Of a stretch of DNA of 53,271 nt, positions 36,358-47,348 are shown one piece after another. A program made the position numbers and the translations under genes. Origin of the DNA: Rhodopseudomonas palustris (lineage in GTDB: Bacteria > Pseudomonadota > Alphaproteobacteria > Rhizobiales > Xanthobacteraceae); the NCBI RefSeq assembly GCF_003591005.1, contig NZ_QYYD01000032.1, positions 1 to 53,271 on the forward strand, read 5' to 3'. Every line of letters starts with the position of its first letter. The stretch's first letter is position 1. A model generated the notes under the pieces. That model did no database searches. It was not told the DNA's origin and saw nothing but the letters and a program-made list of their open reading frames with translations.

Positions 36358-37365
36358 CTACGGCAGCCCGCCGCCGCCCATTGCGCCATAGACCTGACCG
36401 GTCGAGAAGCTGGCGTCGTTGGCGGCGAGCTGGACGTAGATCGAGCCGAGCTCGGCCGGCTGGCCGGGCCGCCCCAGCGGCGTGGCGCCGCCGAATTTCT
36501 CCAGCTTCTCCATCGTCGCGCCGCCAGACACCTGCAGCGGCGTCCAGATCGGACCAGGCGCGACCGCGTTGACCCGGATGCCCTTCGGGCCGAGCTGCTT
36601 GGCGAGCGAGCGCACGTAGTTGGTGGTTGCCGCTTTGGTCTGGGCGTAGTCGTACAGCTCCGGCGACGGATCGGTCGCCTGCTCCGACGACGTGCCGATG
36701 ATGGAGGATCCTGGCTTGAGATGCGGCAGCGCCGCCTTGATGATCCAGAACGGCGCGTAGACGTTGGTCTTCATCGTGGCGTCGAAGTCTTCGGTCGTGA
36801 CGTCCATGATCGAAGCGCGGGTCTGCTGCCGGGCCGCATTGTTGACGACGATGTCGAGTCCGCCGAGGCCATCGACCGCCTGCTGCACCAACTGCTTGCA
36901 GAAATTCTCGTCCTTGAGGTCGCCGGGGATGGCAAGGCCCTTGCGGCCTTCCGCCTTGATCAGGTCGATGACCTGCCTGGCGTCCTCCTCTTCGGCCGGC
37001 AGATAGTTGATGGCGACGTCGGCACCCTCGCGCGCGAACGCGATCGCGGCGGCGCGGCCCATGCCGCTGTCCCCGCCGGTGATCAGGGCCTTGCGGCCGG
37101 CTAGACGACCCGAACCTTTGTAGCTCTTCTCGCCGTGATCCGGCGGCGGGTTCATCTTCGAGGCCAGACCCGGCCACGGCTGAGTCTGCCGCTCGAACGG
37201 CGGCTTCGGATACTTGCTGGTGGGATCCTCGAACGGTGCGGCGGTGGACGCGGCGCCAGTCGTCGGAGCGTCTTTGGCGAAAGCGGGAGCGGCGGTGGCG
37301 GCAACGCCGAGCACGCCGGCGCCTGCGCCGCCGACCACGTCCCTGCGGGAGAGTTTATCGATCAT
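36358..37365 (-). CDS. Tat-exported short-chain dehydrogenase/reductase (YghA-like)
   Basis: This 335-residue protein has a twin-arginine signal (SRRDVVGGAG at 6-15, hydrophobic to about 30), a Pro-rich linker, and a classical SDR domain: cofactor motif TGGDSGMG (96-103), NNAA (176-179), and the catalytic Tyr240-x3-Lys244 (YAQTK) after a Ser pair. The domain is closest to YghA/YdaG general-stress reductases that act on aldehydes or similar carbonyls. The ATG at 37365 has AGGA upstream and leaves a good EcfG-like promoter in front, supporting it over a start at 37419. Confidence 0.9.
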   Translation of the reverse strand: MIDKLSRRDVVGGAGAGVLGVAATAAPAFAKDAPTTGAASTAAPFEDPTSKYPKPPFERQTQPWPGLASKMNPPPDHGEKSYKGSGRLAGRKALITGGDSGMGRAAAIAFAREGADVAINYLPAEEEDARQVIDLIKAEGRKGLAIPGDLKDENFCKQLVQQAVDGLGGLDIVVNNAARQQTRASIMDVTTEDFDATMKTNVYAPFWIIKAALPHLKPGSSIIGTSSEQATDPSPELYDYAQTKAATTNYVRSLAKQLGPKGIRVNAVAPGPIWTPLQVSGGATMEKLEKFGGATPLGRPGQPAELGSIYVQLAANDASFSTGQVYGAMGGGGLP

Positions 37366-37392
37366 GTCTGATGTCCTGCTGATGTCAGCGGC

Positions 37393-37417
37393 AACCTCAG
37401 CCATGATCGATCGTTCC
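37393..37417 (-). promoter_or_regulatory. EcfG-type promoter candidate upstream of the SDR
   Basis: On the minus strand GGAAC (37417-37413), 16 bases, then GGTT (37396-37393), one mismatch from GGAAC-N16/17-CGTT. Transcription would begin about 20 bases before the ATG at 37365. Confidence 0.5.
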
Positions 37418-37475
37418 ACGCCGGGATTCGGCGCTCACCTCACATTGGCGCGCGCATCGAAGATCGATCGCCGGC

Positions 37476-38171
37476 TCAAACCGGATAGCCGCCCGAGTTG
37501 CGCGCCAGGCCGCCGAACGCATCCAGCAACTTGTCGCGCCAGGCGTAGATCGGGTCCGAGGTCTCAAGTAGCGCGAAGGAACTCACGGCCCGCGCCCACT
37601 GAAATCCGCCAAACACAATATAATCGGCGTAGTTCGCCCGATCGCCGCCGAGGAACGGCTGCGTCTTCAGCGTCAGGCGCATCGGGTCGAGGGCTTTGCG
37701 GAAGCCGATCACCGCCTTGTCGCGACCGGCCGTGACCTCTTCCAGCAATTTGTCGAATCGCGCCCCGCGGGTCTTGCGGAAATACGCGGCGTCGTCCGGG
37801 CCGAGATGAGGCGGAATGTCGGCGACGATCATCGGGAAGATGCCGCCGATCACCACGACATCGCCCCAGGCGTTCAGCATCCGCGCCATCGCCCGGCCAC
37901 CTGCGCCGTCGAACAGCGACGGCCGGTCCGGATAGGTGTCTTCGAGATACAGCGCGATGGTCCAGGAGTCGGCAACGGTTTTATCGCCGTCGAGCAGCAC
38001 CGGCACCTTCTCGGAGCCGTACGGCATCAACGCGCCTTTGTCGGTGAACCGCCACGGGATCAACTCCACCTCGAGCCCTTTATGGGCCAGCGCCATTCGG
38101 GTTCGCCAGCAGAACGGCGAGAATGGCCGCGCCGGATCGGTGCCGACGAGATCAAACAGCTTCAAAGTCAT
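37476..38171 (-). CDS. Glutathione S-transferase family protein (LigE/beta-etherase-like)
   Basis: This 231-residue protein has an N-terminal thioredoxin fold (PFSPFCWRTRMALAHKGLEVE, ESEKVPVLL-like GSEKVPVLLDG, and VADSWTIALYLE for glutathione binding) and an all-helical C-terminal domain. The opening SPFCWRTRMALAHKG resembles LigE/LigP-type beta-etherases that cleave aryl-ether bonds, but substrate cannot be inferred. The ATG at 38171 has AGGGA upstream; an extended frame to 38210 was not used. Confidence 0.85.
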   Translation of the reverse strand: MTLKLFDLVGTDPARPFSPFCWRTRMALAHKGLEVELIPWRFTDKGALMPYGSEKVPVLLDGDKTVADSWTIALYLEDTYPDRPSLFDGAGGRAMARMLNAWGDVVVIGGIFPMIVADIPPHLGPDDAAYFRKTRGARFDKLLEEVTAGRDKAVIGFRKALDPMRLTLKTQPFLGGDRANYADYIVFGGFQWARAVSSFALLETSDPIYAWRDKLLDAFGGLARNSGGYPV

Positions 38172-38267
38172 GGCGTTTCCCTGCGTTGAATCGTCTTTAT
38201 GATTGTGCACGGTGCGACGTCTCAGAAGACGACAGCATCGGTCAAGCCCTCACCCCTCCACACCCCC

Positions 38268-38382
38268 GTCATTCCGGCGCGTTTGCTCTTGCGAGCGAAT
38301 CCGGAATCTCGAAGTTGTGGCAAAGGCTGGTCGCAGAACGCATCGAGATTCCGGGTTCGCGCTGCGCGCGCGCCGGGATGAC
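38268..38382. repeat. Dispersed intergenic repeat family A
   Basis: A diverged copy (GTCATTCCGGCGCG ... CGCGCCGGGATGAC, inner GAATCCGGAATC / GATTCCGGGTTC) between the two glutathione-transferase genes. Confidence 0.85.
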
Positions 38383-38394
38383 GGCTGCGTGGGC

Positions 38395-39099
38395 TTACTT
38401 CACCACCGAGGCGGTTTGGCCGAACAGCAGCTTCTTCTCTTCCTCGGTGCGGATTGTCGGCTGGCCGAAATTCGGATTGACCTCCTTGGCGCGGGCATAG
38501 GCGCGCTCGGTTGCCGGTCGCGCCGCGATCGTCTCCATCCAGCGTTTGACGTGCGGGAAGTCGTCGATGTTCTGGCTCTGGTTCTTGTACGGCACGATCC
38601 ACGGATAGCTCGCCATGTCGGCGATCGAATATTCACCGGCAATAAATTCGCGGTCGGCGAGGCGCTTGTTCAGCACGCCGTAGAGCCGGTTGGTCTCATT
38701 GACATAGCGGCTGATCGCGTAGGGAATTTTCTCGGGCGCGTAGTTGTTGAAGTGATGGTTCTGCCCGGCCATCGGGCCGAGCCCGCCCATTTGCCAGAAC
38801 AGCCATTGCAGCGCGTCGTTGCGGCCATACAGGTCCTTCGGCAGAAAGCGGCCGGTCTTGTCGGCCAGATACAGCAGGATCGCGCCGGACTCGAACACCG
38901 ACAGCGGCTTGTCCCCGGCCGGGTCGTGGTCGACGATCGCCGGCATCCGGTTGTTCGGCGCGATCGCCAGGAAGTCCGGCTTGAACTGATCGCCGGCGCC
39001 GATGTTCACCGGAATGATCTTGTAGGGAAGCCCGGCCTCTTCGAGAAACATCGTGATCTTGTGGCCGTTCGGCGTGGTCCAGTAATACAGGTCGATCAT
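38395..39099 (-). CDS. Glutathione S-transferase (YfcG/Nu-class-like)
   Basis: This 234-residue protein starts MIDLYYWTTPNGHKITMF, matching the PNGxK active-site loop of Nu-class GSTs such as YfcG/YghU, followed by NRMPAIVDHDP and VFESGAILLYLADKTG for glutathione contact. The C-terminal helices include GEYSIADMASYPWI. These enzymes often act as disulfide-bond reductases with glutathione. The start at 39099 is chosen because the longer frame lacks a ribosome site. Confidence 0.9.
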   Translation of the reverse strand: MIDLYYWTTPNGHKITMFLEEAGLPYKIIPVNIGAGDQFKPDFLAIAPNNRMPAIVDHDPAGDKPLSVFESGAILLYLADKTGRFLPKDLYGRNDALQWLFWQMGGLGPMAGQNHHFNNYAPEKIPYAISRYVNETNRLYGVLNKRLADREFIAGEYSIADMASYPWIVPYKNQSQNIDDFPHVKRWMETIAARPATERAYARAKEVNPNFGQPTIRTEEEKKLLFGQTASVVK

Positions 39100-39194
39100 G
39101 CAAGGTCTCCGGCTCGATCGCACCGGAGGAAGGACCGGCACGCGCATCGGGGAAAGATGCGTTTGCATGAAATTCGCAGAGCGCGTCGCGCCCG

Positions 39195-39848
39195 TCAATT
39201 GCTGGCTGCGATCATGAACAGGAGAAGCTCAGCCGCGGCCAGCGCCGCGAAAGCGCCCTGGGCGCGGCGGCAGACGGTCGGCTCGTGCCACGGCCAGTTG
39301 CGCCGTGCGCCGTACACGGCGATGCCGTCGATCACTCCGAACAGCGCCACCGCCGGCAACGCCCACAGCGCCAAATGGCTGCCGTCGATCGCCAGATAGA
39401 CGAGGCCGCGTGCACCGACATGGCCGACAACCGCCGACAGCCGCTCGATCGGCACCGCATAGCGCACGCAAAAGGAGCGCCTCGCCCCGCGCAGCCATGC
39501 CGCGACGACGTCGTCGGGGGGCGTCGGCCCTGACAGCGAAAGCGCCAGGATATAGACGACTTCGCCGCTGCCGGCACCGACACCGAAGCCGACAGCGTCG
39601 ACCAGCGGCAGTGGTGCCAGCAGGGCCAGCGCGATCGCCGCAGCGCCGAGTTCGCACGCTGCAGAGACAGCGCCGTCGATGACCGCTGCGGCGAGCGGCT
39701 CGAGCGCGGCGAGCGGCGGCCCCGACGCCCGCGCCAGCGCGAATTTCACCGCCACCGAGACGGCCCACACGGCCGCGCCGGCGCCAAGCGACAGCCACGA
39801 CGCACCGAACCAGACTGCGGCAGCGGGCGGCCCGATGGCCAGCGCCAC
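39195..39848 (-). CDS. Polytopic membrane protein, possibly intramembrane protease-like
   Basis: This protein of at least 217 residues has about six hydrophobic spans. Buried polar residues include Glu66 (ACELG), Glu96 (GAGSGEVVY), Glu135-Arg136 (PIERLSAVVGH) and His143. The GxxSGE and ER...H patterns faintly recall YhfC/PrsW-type intramembrane metalloproteases, but the usual EExxR motif is absent, so this is speculative. The GTG at 39848 opens inside a membrane span; the frame stays open upstream to about 39930, where it meets the stop of the precursor-like gene, so the true N-terminus is probably longer. It is the last gene of the radical SAM cluster. Confidence 0.6.
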   Translation of the reverse strand: MALAIGPPAAAVWFGASWLSLGAGAAVWAVSVAVKFALARASGPPLAALEPLAAAVIDGAVSAACELGAAAIALALLAPLPLVDAVGFGVGAGSGEVVYILALSLSGPTPPDDVVAAWLRGARRSFCVRYAVPIERLSAVVGHVGARGLVYLAIDGSHLALWALPAVALFGVIDGIAVYGARRNWPWHEPTVCRRAQGAFAALAAAELLLFMIAASN

Positions 39849-39925
39849 CAGCGCCGCCAGGCTGACGACGGACCATAGCGGCGGCGGCGCCTCCGGCGAC
39901 GTCGCCGCTTCGGGGTCGGGTGTGG

Positions 39926-40267
39926 TCAGCGGTCGTCCGCCTGAGGCGCGGTCGCCACCACCGCGCTGCTGACGACGACGTTGACCGCCGGCTTGGTGCC
40001 CTTGGTCAGGACGCTGACCACCGGCTTCACGATCGCCGACACTGCGCGCTGCGGATCGCTGGCGAGATCGGCAGCCAGGGCCACCGGATTGACCGCGGCG
40101 GCCGGCCGTTTCAGCGCGGCGCTCTGGTGAGCGTCGAGCCTGATGCCGGCATCGGTGAGCGCCTGCTGCGGGTCGCTTTCGAGCTGCGCGGCGAACTTCT
40201 CGTCGGTGAAGATGCGCCCGATCAGGCTGGCGAATTGCTGGTCTTTCTCTGTGCTTACTGAGGTCAT
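39926..40267 (-). CDS. Putative RiPP precursor with an NHLP/Nif11-like leader
   Basis: This 113-residue soluble protein has a leader-like N-terminus: LIGRIFTDEKFAAQL (15-29), then ESDPQQALTDAGIRL (30-44). The F-x3-L-x2-DP-x2-AL-x3-GI pattern is seen in precursors of several RiPP families. A second, looser copy (AADLASDPQRAVSAIV, 65-80) precedes a C-terminal tail rich in Val, Ala, Ser and Thr (80-107) with no cysteine. An AGGAGG site precedes the ATG at 40267; longer frames were discarded. It sits 73 bp after a B12-binding radical SAM gene, the expected modifying enzyme. The RiPP role is an inference. Confidence 0.65.
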   Translation of the reverse strand: MTSVSTEKDQQFASLIGRIFTDEKFAAQLESDPQQALTDAGIRLDAHQSAALKRPAAAVNPVALAADLASDPQRAVSAIVKPVVSVLTKGTKPAVNVVVSSAVVATAPQADDR

Positions 40268-40340
40268 GTCGTCCTCCTGAGGCGCCGCCTCCGCTTCGCG
40301 GACGCCATCGCTGGAAAAGTCGGGACGGGCCCGACGCTCT

Positions 40341-41876
40341 TCACGCATCGATGTGGCGAAGCGGTCGCTCCATCGAAACCTCAAGCCGGTTAGGACGGGG
40401 GAATTTGGTGGCAGTGTCGATGCCCTCCGGCATCGACACCTCACGCAGACTGGCAAGTCCATCGGGCCGACGGCCACGCACCTCGTCCGGATAGTACAAG
40501 GCGATCGGCTCGGGATGGCCGTATTCCACCATCGGACGGTCGGGCGAGCGAACTCGCGCCACGTTCTGCAGCGCCGCCACCATGGTCGACACGCCCAGGA
40601 TCTCGTCAGGCGTCAGCTGCACACCGGAGCGGAACAAGTACAAGTCTCGGAAGAAGCCGAAGTCATTGTACATCGCCTCGCTGACCTTGCCGGCCCGGCG
40701 ATCCGCCTCCCATAGCCGCGATCCCGGGATCTGGCAGTACCACTGCAGCAACACGCGGACACCATATTTGACGAACAGATGGCCGGCGAATGCGCAGGTC
40801 CTGCGCACCTCAGCGACGCCTTCCCACGGCAGGCCGACCACGAAGGAGAAGTCGGCCTTGCTGGCGAGGCCGTGGGCCTGCAACATCGCCGCGGCGTCTT
40901 CAAGGATTTTGGTGGTCGTGCCCTTGCCGATCTTCTCGAGGCCTTCATCGTAACCGCATTCCGCACCGACCAGGAATTGACCGGTGAACTCGGCGATCGA
41001 CGGCACAAGCCCATCGTAAAGCAGATCCGGCGCGCGGGAATCGAAGATCAAAGACGGGTTCAGGCCGCGGCGGCGGATCAGCTTGCTGATTTCGATGGTG
41101 CGCTTGGGATTGAGCGAGAACTCGTCGTCGATGATGTGGATCATGCCCAGCGAGGTGCGCGCCGCCTGCGGCATCATCGCAGCGAGCCGCTCGACGAATA
41201 CCTCGGCCGGCATACCGCGCCACGACTTGCGATACGACGTCGAGCAGAACGAGCAGTCGAACGCGCAACCGCGCGAGGATTCGATCGACAGGCCTTTATA
41301 GACCTGGTCCGGCAGTTGGCTGAAATCCGGCAGCGGGAAGCGTCCGAGCTGATTTTTGCCGAGCTTGGCTGGAATCGGGTTACGGACCACCTCGCCGCTT
41401 TGGTCGCGCCACGACAGGTTGGGCACACCGTCGAGCCCGCTGCCGCGCTCCAGCGCCGCGCACAATTCGCACAGCGCCACCTCGCCCTCACCACGGATGA
41501 TGTAGTCCACATGGAAGGTATTGAGAATGTAGTAGTCGAACATGGTCGGATGAATGCCGCCGAGCACGACGCGGGCATCGGGGCGGGCGCGGCGGACCTG
41601 GCGCAGCACGCGGACCGCGGTCGGCCACGACATCGAACTGGCACCGATCCCGACCAATCCGCAATCGGCAAGATCGGCCGCATAGGCATCGATGCAATCC
41701 GTCCCGTCGGCGATCAGGTCGGCGACGCGTGCGTCGTGGCCGGCCTCCCGCAAGACCGCCTGCAGCAAATAGATGCCGTAAGGCGGACACTCGCGAACCG
41801 CGTCCATCGCGATCGGCGCCGGCTTGTCGGCGAAGATGTCGTCCATGATCGGCGGCGCGAACAGCAGCACCTTCAT
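40341..41876 (-). CDS. B12-binding-domain radical SAM enzyme
   Basis: This 511-residue enzyme has an N-terminal cobalamin-binding domain (about 1-140; PPYGIYLLQAVLREAGH and VVLGGIHPTM) and a radical SAM core with the [4Fe-4S] motif C204-x3-C208-x2-C211 (RGCAFDCSFC). The C-terminal region (about 390-511) is unassigned. Class B enzymes of this kind methylate unreactive carbons or rearrange rings (BchE-like). The ATG at 41876 has AGGGGG upstream; a longer frame to 41948 overlaps the inverted-repeat operator. It heads a three-gene cluster with the precursor-like protein and a membrane protein, suggesting peptide modification. The substrate is unproven. Confidence 0.9.
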   Translation of the reverse strand: MKVLLFAPPIMDDIFADKPAPIAMDAVRECPPYGIYLLQAVLREAGHDARVADLIADGTDCIDAYAADLADCGLVGIGASSMSWPTAVRVLRQVRRARPDARVVLGGIHPTMFDYYILNTFHVDYIIRGEGEVALCELCAALERGSGLDGVPNLSWRDQSGEVVRNPIPAKLGKNQLGRFPLPDFSQLPDQVYKGLSIESSRGCAFDCSFCSTSYRKSWRGMPAEVFVERLAAMMPQAARTSLGMIHIIDDEFSLNPKRTIEISKLIRRRGLNPSLIFDSRAPDLLYDGLVPSIAEFTGQFLVGAECGYDEGLEKIGKGTTTKILEDAAAMLQAHGLASKADFSFVVGLPWEGVAEVRRTCAFAGHLFVKYGVRVLLQWYCQIPGSRLWEADRRAGKVSEAMYNDFGFFRDLYLFRSGVQLTPDEILGVSTMVAALQNVARVRSPDRPMVEYGHPEPIALYYPDEVRGRRPDGLASLREVSMPEGIDTATKFPRPNRLEVSMERPLRHIDA

Positions 41877-41923
41877 AGTCGCCCCCTGCGTGAGCCAAAA
41901 GAAATTACGCGAATATCTCCATT

Positions 41924-41944
41924 TATGCAACCTTAGATTGCATA
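41924..41944 (-). promoter_or_regulatory. Perfect inverted repeat TATGCAA-N7-TTGCATA upstream of the radical SAM gene
   Basis: Seven-base perfect arms separated by seven bases lie 48-68 bp before the radical SAM ATG, a typical operator position for a dimeric repressor. A second hairpin (CGCCAAGG / CTTTGGCG) follows at 41948-41967. The regulator is not encoded next to it. Confidence 0.5.
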
Positions 41945-42033
41945 GCACGCCAAGGCTTTCTTTGGCGGCTTCGGGCTAGAGTTTGGGTAGCCTCCGCGCG
42001 TCGAGGTCGGCCTGCCCTCCCTGCCTCAATCAG

Positions 42034-42150
42034 GTCATTCCGGGGCGCGCAGCGCAGCTGCGCGAACCCGGAATCCAGAGCTGTTCTGCGACGTCGGCAT
42101 TTCCACAACTGCGAGATTTCGGGTTCGCGCTGCGCGCGCCCCAAAATGAC
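42034..42150. repeat. Dispersed intergenic repeat family A
   Basis: Outer arms GTCATTCCGGGGCGCGC and GCGCGCCCCAAAATGAC, inner GAACCCGGAATC / GATTTCGGGTTC, immediately downstream of the alkyl-sulfatase-like gene. Confidence 0.85.
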
Positions 42151-42166
42151 GGGGTGGGCCAGTGCC

Positions 42167-44140
42167 CTACTCCACCTTGGCCTTCACCGGCTCGATGACT
42201 TCGAAGTTCGGCGAGAACTCGTCGAACATGCCGAACAGCTCGCGCAGCTTCAGCGGATTGCCGGTGACCCACAGGTCGCCGGTCGCGATGGCGCCGAGGA
42301 AGCTGCGCTGCTTCAGCGAGATGGCGTCGAACGTCGGCCGGCTCAGCGTGACGCTGACGTCGGCGTCGCTGGCTAGCTTGCCGGCGATGTGCGACAGCGC
42401 CGAGTTCTCCAAAGTCATCGTGTATGTCTCTTTGGTGTCGCTGAAAGTCCAGTTCACGACGATGCGCTTGCCCTCGGCCTTGGCCGGATTGAGCCGGACC
42501 GCCAGGAAGTCGAACGCGAGATCGACCGACACCGCCTTCAGCAAGTCCGGGTTGGCCGTCGTCAGAGCCGTCGCGGTCAGGCCGCTGCGTAGCTCCTGCG
42601 CGCCGAGCAGATAGGCGTTGCGCCAGGTCGAGGCTTCGGCCTGGTAGCCGAGTTGCTCCAGCGCGTCGGCGCCGAGCGCGCGGGCGGCCTTGTTGGCCGG
42701 ATCGGCGAACACCAGCTTGCTTGCGACGCTGGCGACCCAGCGATACTGCCCGGCCTTGTAATCCTCGCGGGCGCGCGCCAACACGGCGTCGGCGCCGCCC
42801 ATGTAGTCGATCTCCTTCCTGGCCTGCTCGACGCGCGGCAGCGGGTTGAGATCGGCCGGGTTGGCGTCGTACCAGCCGAGATAGAATTGATACACCGCCT
42901 TGGCGTTGTGGCTCACGGAGCCATAGTACCCACGTGCGGCGAACTCGTTCGCCAGCGACGCCGGCAGCGTCAATCTTTCGGCAATTTCGGTGGGCGTCAG
43001 ACCGTAGTTCATCAGCCGCACGCTCTGGTCGTGGATGAACTTGTAGACGTCGCGTTGCTTCCTGAGATAGCCGGCGACCCGGTCGCGGCCCCACACCGGC
43101 CAGTTATGCTGGGCGATCACCACATCGGTGCGGTCGCCGTAGCGATCGAGCGCCTCGCCGATGTATTTCGACCACAGCCGCCCGTCGCGCACCGCAGCGC
43201 CGCGCAGCGTGTAGAGGTTGTGCAGCGTGTGGGTGGTGTCCTCCGCCATGTTCAGGACTTTGAACTGCGGATAATACGAGATCATCTCGGATGGTGCCTC
43301 GGAGCCCGGCACCAGATGGAATTCGATCTCGACGCCGTCGATGCTGCGGGTCTCGTAGCTCTGCTGGATGGTGTCGTTCGGCGGGATCAGCGACACTGCG
43401 CCGAGCGCGAGCGCCTTGCCGAGCCCGGCATCGACCTGGCCGCGCGCGCCGACCGGCAGCGGCGCGCCGAACTGGAACTGCGCGCGCCGGCTCATCGCGT
43501 TGCCGGCGATCACGTTCTCGGCGACTGCATGCTCCATGAAGCCGGACGGCGCGATCACCTTGACCTTGCCGCTGGCCGCATCCGCATCGCTGATCAGCCC
43601 GCGCGCGCCGCCGAAATGATCGATATGGCTGTGGGTGTAGATCAGCGCCACCACCGGCTTCTTCGGCCGGTGCAGGTAGTACAGCTCCAGCGCCGCCTGC
43701 GCGGTCGGCACGCTCAGCGTGGTGTCGGTCAGGATCAGGCCGGTGTCGCCTTCGACGATGGTGATGTTGGCGATGTCCAGCCCGCGGACCTGATAGACGC
43801 GGTCTGCGACCTTGAACAATCCATTGGCGAGATTGAGCTGCGCCTGCCGCCACAGGCTGGGATTGACCGTCGGCGGCGCCGCATCGCCCTTGAGGAAGTC
43901 GTAGAGCTTCAGGTTCCACGCCGGCGGCGCGCCGGCCGCGCCGGCAATCACACCGCCCGGCAGCGGCGCGATCAACCCGCGCTGCGCGTCCTCGAAATCG
44001 GCGCGGTCCGCCAGCGGCAGCGAACGGGCGACCGTCTCGTTGGCCGCCCGCGTCGCTGGCTCGGCGTCGTTGGGTTGAGCGGTGGCGGCATAGGGCGCGA
44101 GCAGCGCAAGGACAGCCAAGCAGGCGGATCGGCAATTCAT
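42167..44140 (-). CDS. Alkyl/aryl-sulfatase-type metallo-beta-lactamase protein (SdsA1/YjcS-like)
   Basis: This 657-residue exported protein has a signal peptide (1-21, ending AATA), a metallo-beta-lactamase domain with the zinc motif TH170SHID174H175 and later zinc ligands in NMAEDTTHTLHN, a dimerisation domain (about 380-510) and a C-terminal SCP2-like domain (about 530-657). This three-part build matches SdsA1/YjcS enzymes that hydrolyse primary alkyl sulfates such as SDS outside the cytoplasm. It is monocistronic, flanked by a family A repeat on one side and uvrB on the other. Confidence 0.92.
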   Translation of the reverse strand: MNCRSACLAVLALLAPYAATAQPNDAEPATRAANETVARSLPLADRADFEDAQRGLIAPLPGGVIAGAAGAPPAWNLKLYDFLKGDAAPPTVNPSLWRQAQLNLANGLFKVADRVYQVRGLDIANITIVEGDTGLILTDTTLSVPTAQAALELYYLHRPKKPVVALIYTHSHIDHFGGARGLISDADAASGKVKVIAPSGFMEHAVAENVIAGNAMSRRAQFQFGAPLPVGARGQVDAGLGKALALGAVSLIPPNDTIQQSYETRSIDGVEIEFHLVPGSEAPSEMISYYPQFKVLNMAEDTTHTLHNLYTLRGAAVRDGRLWSKYIGEALDRYGDRTDVVIAQHNWPVWGRDRVAGYLRKQRDVYKFIHDQSVRLMNYGLTPTEIAERLTLPASLANEFAARGYYGSVSHNAKAVYQFYLGWYDANPADLNPLPRVEQARKEIDYMGGADAVLARAREDYKAGQYRWVASVASKLVFADPANKAARALGADALEQLGYQAEASTWRNAYLLGAQELRSGLTATALTTANPDLLKAVSVDLAFDFLAVRLNPAKAEGKRIVVNWTFSDTKETYTMTLENSALSHIAGKLASDADVSVTLSRPTFDAISLKQRSFLGAIATGDLWVTGNPLKLRELFGMFDEFSPNFEVIEPVKAKVE

Positions 44141-44333
44141 GTAAGCCTCGTGGCGTAGCAGACAGGAGTCCGCAGCTTAGAGTTCCGTTCGGTGGAGGGA
44201 AGTGCGGCGGCCAAATTCGAAAGGATGTTCGCCGCACCGGCCGCCGCGCAGCAGGAATTTCCACTGCTGAGATTTCATCTTCAGCCCGACCCGCTCTTTC
44301 ATCGCTGATCGACTCTGCCCATATTCCTGGGCG

Positions 44334-47323
<2,990 letters not shown>

Positions 47324-47327
<4 letters not shown>

Positions 47328-47348
47328 GATCGCGCGGAAGCATCCTAC
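47324..47348. terminator. Small inverted repeat at the convergent uvrB/ferredoxin junction
   Basis: GTAGGAT (47324-47330) and ATCCTAC (47342-47348) pair across an 11-base loop and overlap both stop codons. There is no U tract, so bidirectional termination is only a possibility. Confidence 0.35.

Noticed and set aside
44141-44333. LexA (SOS) box before uvrB
   Set aside because: GTTC occurs twice near 44182-44190 but without the GTTC-N7-GTTC or GAAC-N7-GTTC spacing of alphaproteobacterial LexA sites.
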